From JBDTCS01 sp039923455 (lineage in GTDB: Bacteria > Bacteroidota > Ignavibacteria > Palsa-1295): a DNA stretch of 7,468 bases. Location of the stretch: contig JBDTCS010000129.1 in NCBI GenBank assembly GCA_039923455.1, forward strand, positions 1 through 7,468, read 5' to 3'. Position 1 is the first letter of the stretch, and each line of letters starts with the position of its first letter. This document shows, piece by piece, positions 7,097-7,468 of the stretch. The notes beneath the pieces are model-generated. The model ran no database searches and had not been told where the DNA came from. It was given only the letters and a program-made list of their open reading frames with translations. The translations under genes and the position numbers were made by a program.

Positions 7097-7468
7097 TCAG
7101 TTATTCCTACCGATCGTACCTGTTACCGTCTTATGCTGGAAGTAATACTTCGCCCCGTTGTACATCTGATAATCGGTGTAATCGTACTTGATAATATCAC
7201 CGCCAACGAACCCTATGCCCTTCGCGAAATAGATTCTTACTTCGGCGGTTTCGCTGTGTGTATAGTAGCTGTTGATCATGGTGTCGATATAATAAGCGTG
7301 CACAGTCAGGACATTGAGATACGATTGACCTGCGGAATTGACATAATTATCACGAACGCCTTCGGAGTTCGCTTGAACGTTGTATCTCGGAAACGAGCGC
7401 GTCTCGCCGATCCAATTCTTACCGGATGATACCTCCTTTGGCAAAATAGTCGCAACATCGGCATCGTA
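7097..7468 (-). CDS. C-terminal part of an unrecognised protein, 5' end beyond window
   Basis: The frame is open to the right edge and ends with TGA at 7099-7097, giving the last 123 residues. The TTG at 7444 is simply an internal codon, since the frame continues upstream as YDADVATI. I do not recognise a named family. The segment alternates polar and hydrophobic/aromatic residues like a beta-sheet protein: SYLNVLTVHAYYIDTMIN, then ETAEVRIYFAKGIGFVGGDI and a tyrosine-rich tail. The YFAKGIGFV motif resembles the 'YAKGVGLV' strand common near the C-terminus of Bacteroidota lipoproteins and secreted proteins, so an exported beta-rich protein is likely, though its N-terminus is not visible. It lies 168 bp upstream of the repeat-protein gene on the same strand. 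Confidence 0.8.
   Translation of the reverse strand, partial: YDADVATILPKEVSSGKNWIGETRSFPRYNVQANSEGVRDNYVNSAGQSYLNVLTVHAYYIDTMINSYYTHSETAEVRIYFAKGIGFVGGDIIKYDYTDYQMYNGAKYYFQHKTVTGTIGRNN

Noticed and set aside
7043..7429. Plus-strand frame of 128 codons
   Set aside because: It is antisense to the right-edge gene, whose beta-rich, tyrosine-rich product looks much more like a real exported protein.

Overview
The window looks like a chromosomal stretch from a bacterium of the Bacteroidota/Chlorobiota (FCB) group with GC near 50%. The grounds are two promoter-like sites of the Bacteroidota type (TTG, 20-22 bases, TAnnTTTG), AT-rich leaders often without a Shine-Dalgarno sequence, many lipoproteins, and an AsmA-like protein of a Bacteroidota type. 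An uncultured Chlorobiota/Kapabacteria-like lineage would fit, but that is inference. I see no phage, transposon, CRISPR, tRNA or rRNA.

All seven genes are on the minus strand, so transcription runs from right to left. In that order they are: the C-terminal part of an unrecognised protein (7468-7097); a secreted 801-residue protein with a PDZ domain and a 12-unit G[DNSA]DxY/SQG repeat array (6928-4523); a small lipocalin-like lipoprotein (4354-3947); two tandem paralogous lipoproteins (3838-3125 and 3078-2344); a membrane-anchored AsmA-like protein (2206-548); and a lipoprotein form of peptide methionine sulfoxide reductase MsrA cut by the left edge (379-1). No gap exceeds about 170 bases.

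Six of the seven products carry an export signal or membrane anchor; the seventh lacks its N-terminus. The region is therefore an envelope/secretome neighbourhood. The spacers (46-168 bp) are too wide for one tight operon. The lipocalin-like gene and the first paralog each have their own promoter candidate. The second paralog probably reads through from the first. A 10-bp hairpin lies just before the AsmA-like start.

The most novel item is the repeat protein: twelve units with an invariant G-x-D-x-Y core and, in most, an SQG signature, a pattern I cannot assign to a named family. The lipoprotein pair has no recognisable domain either. I found no evidence of a defence, mobile or RNA-guided system.
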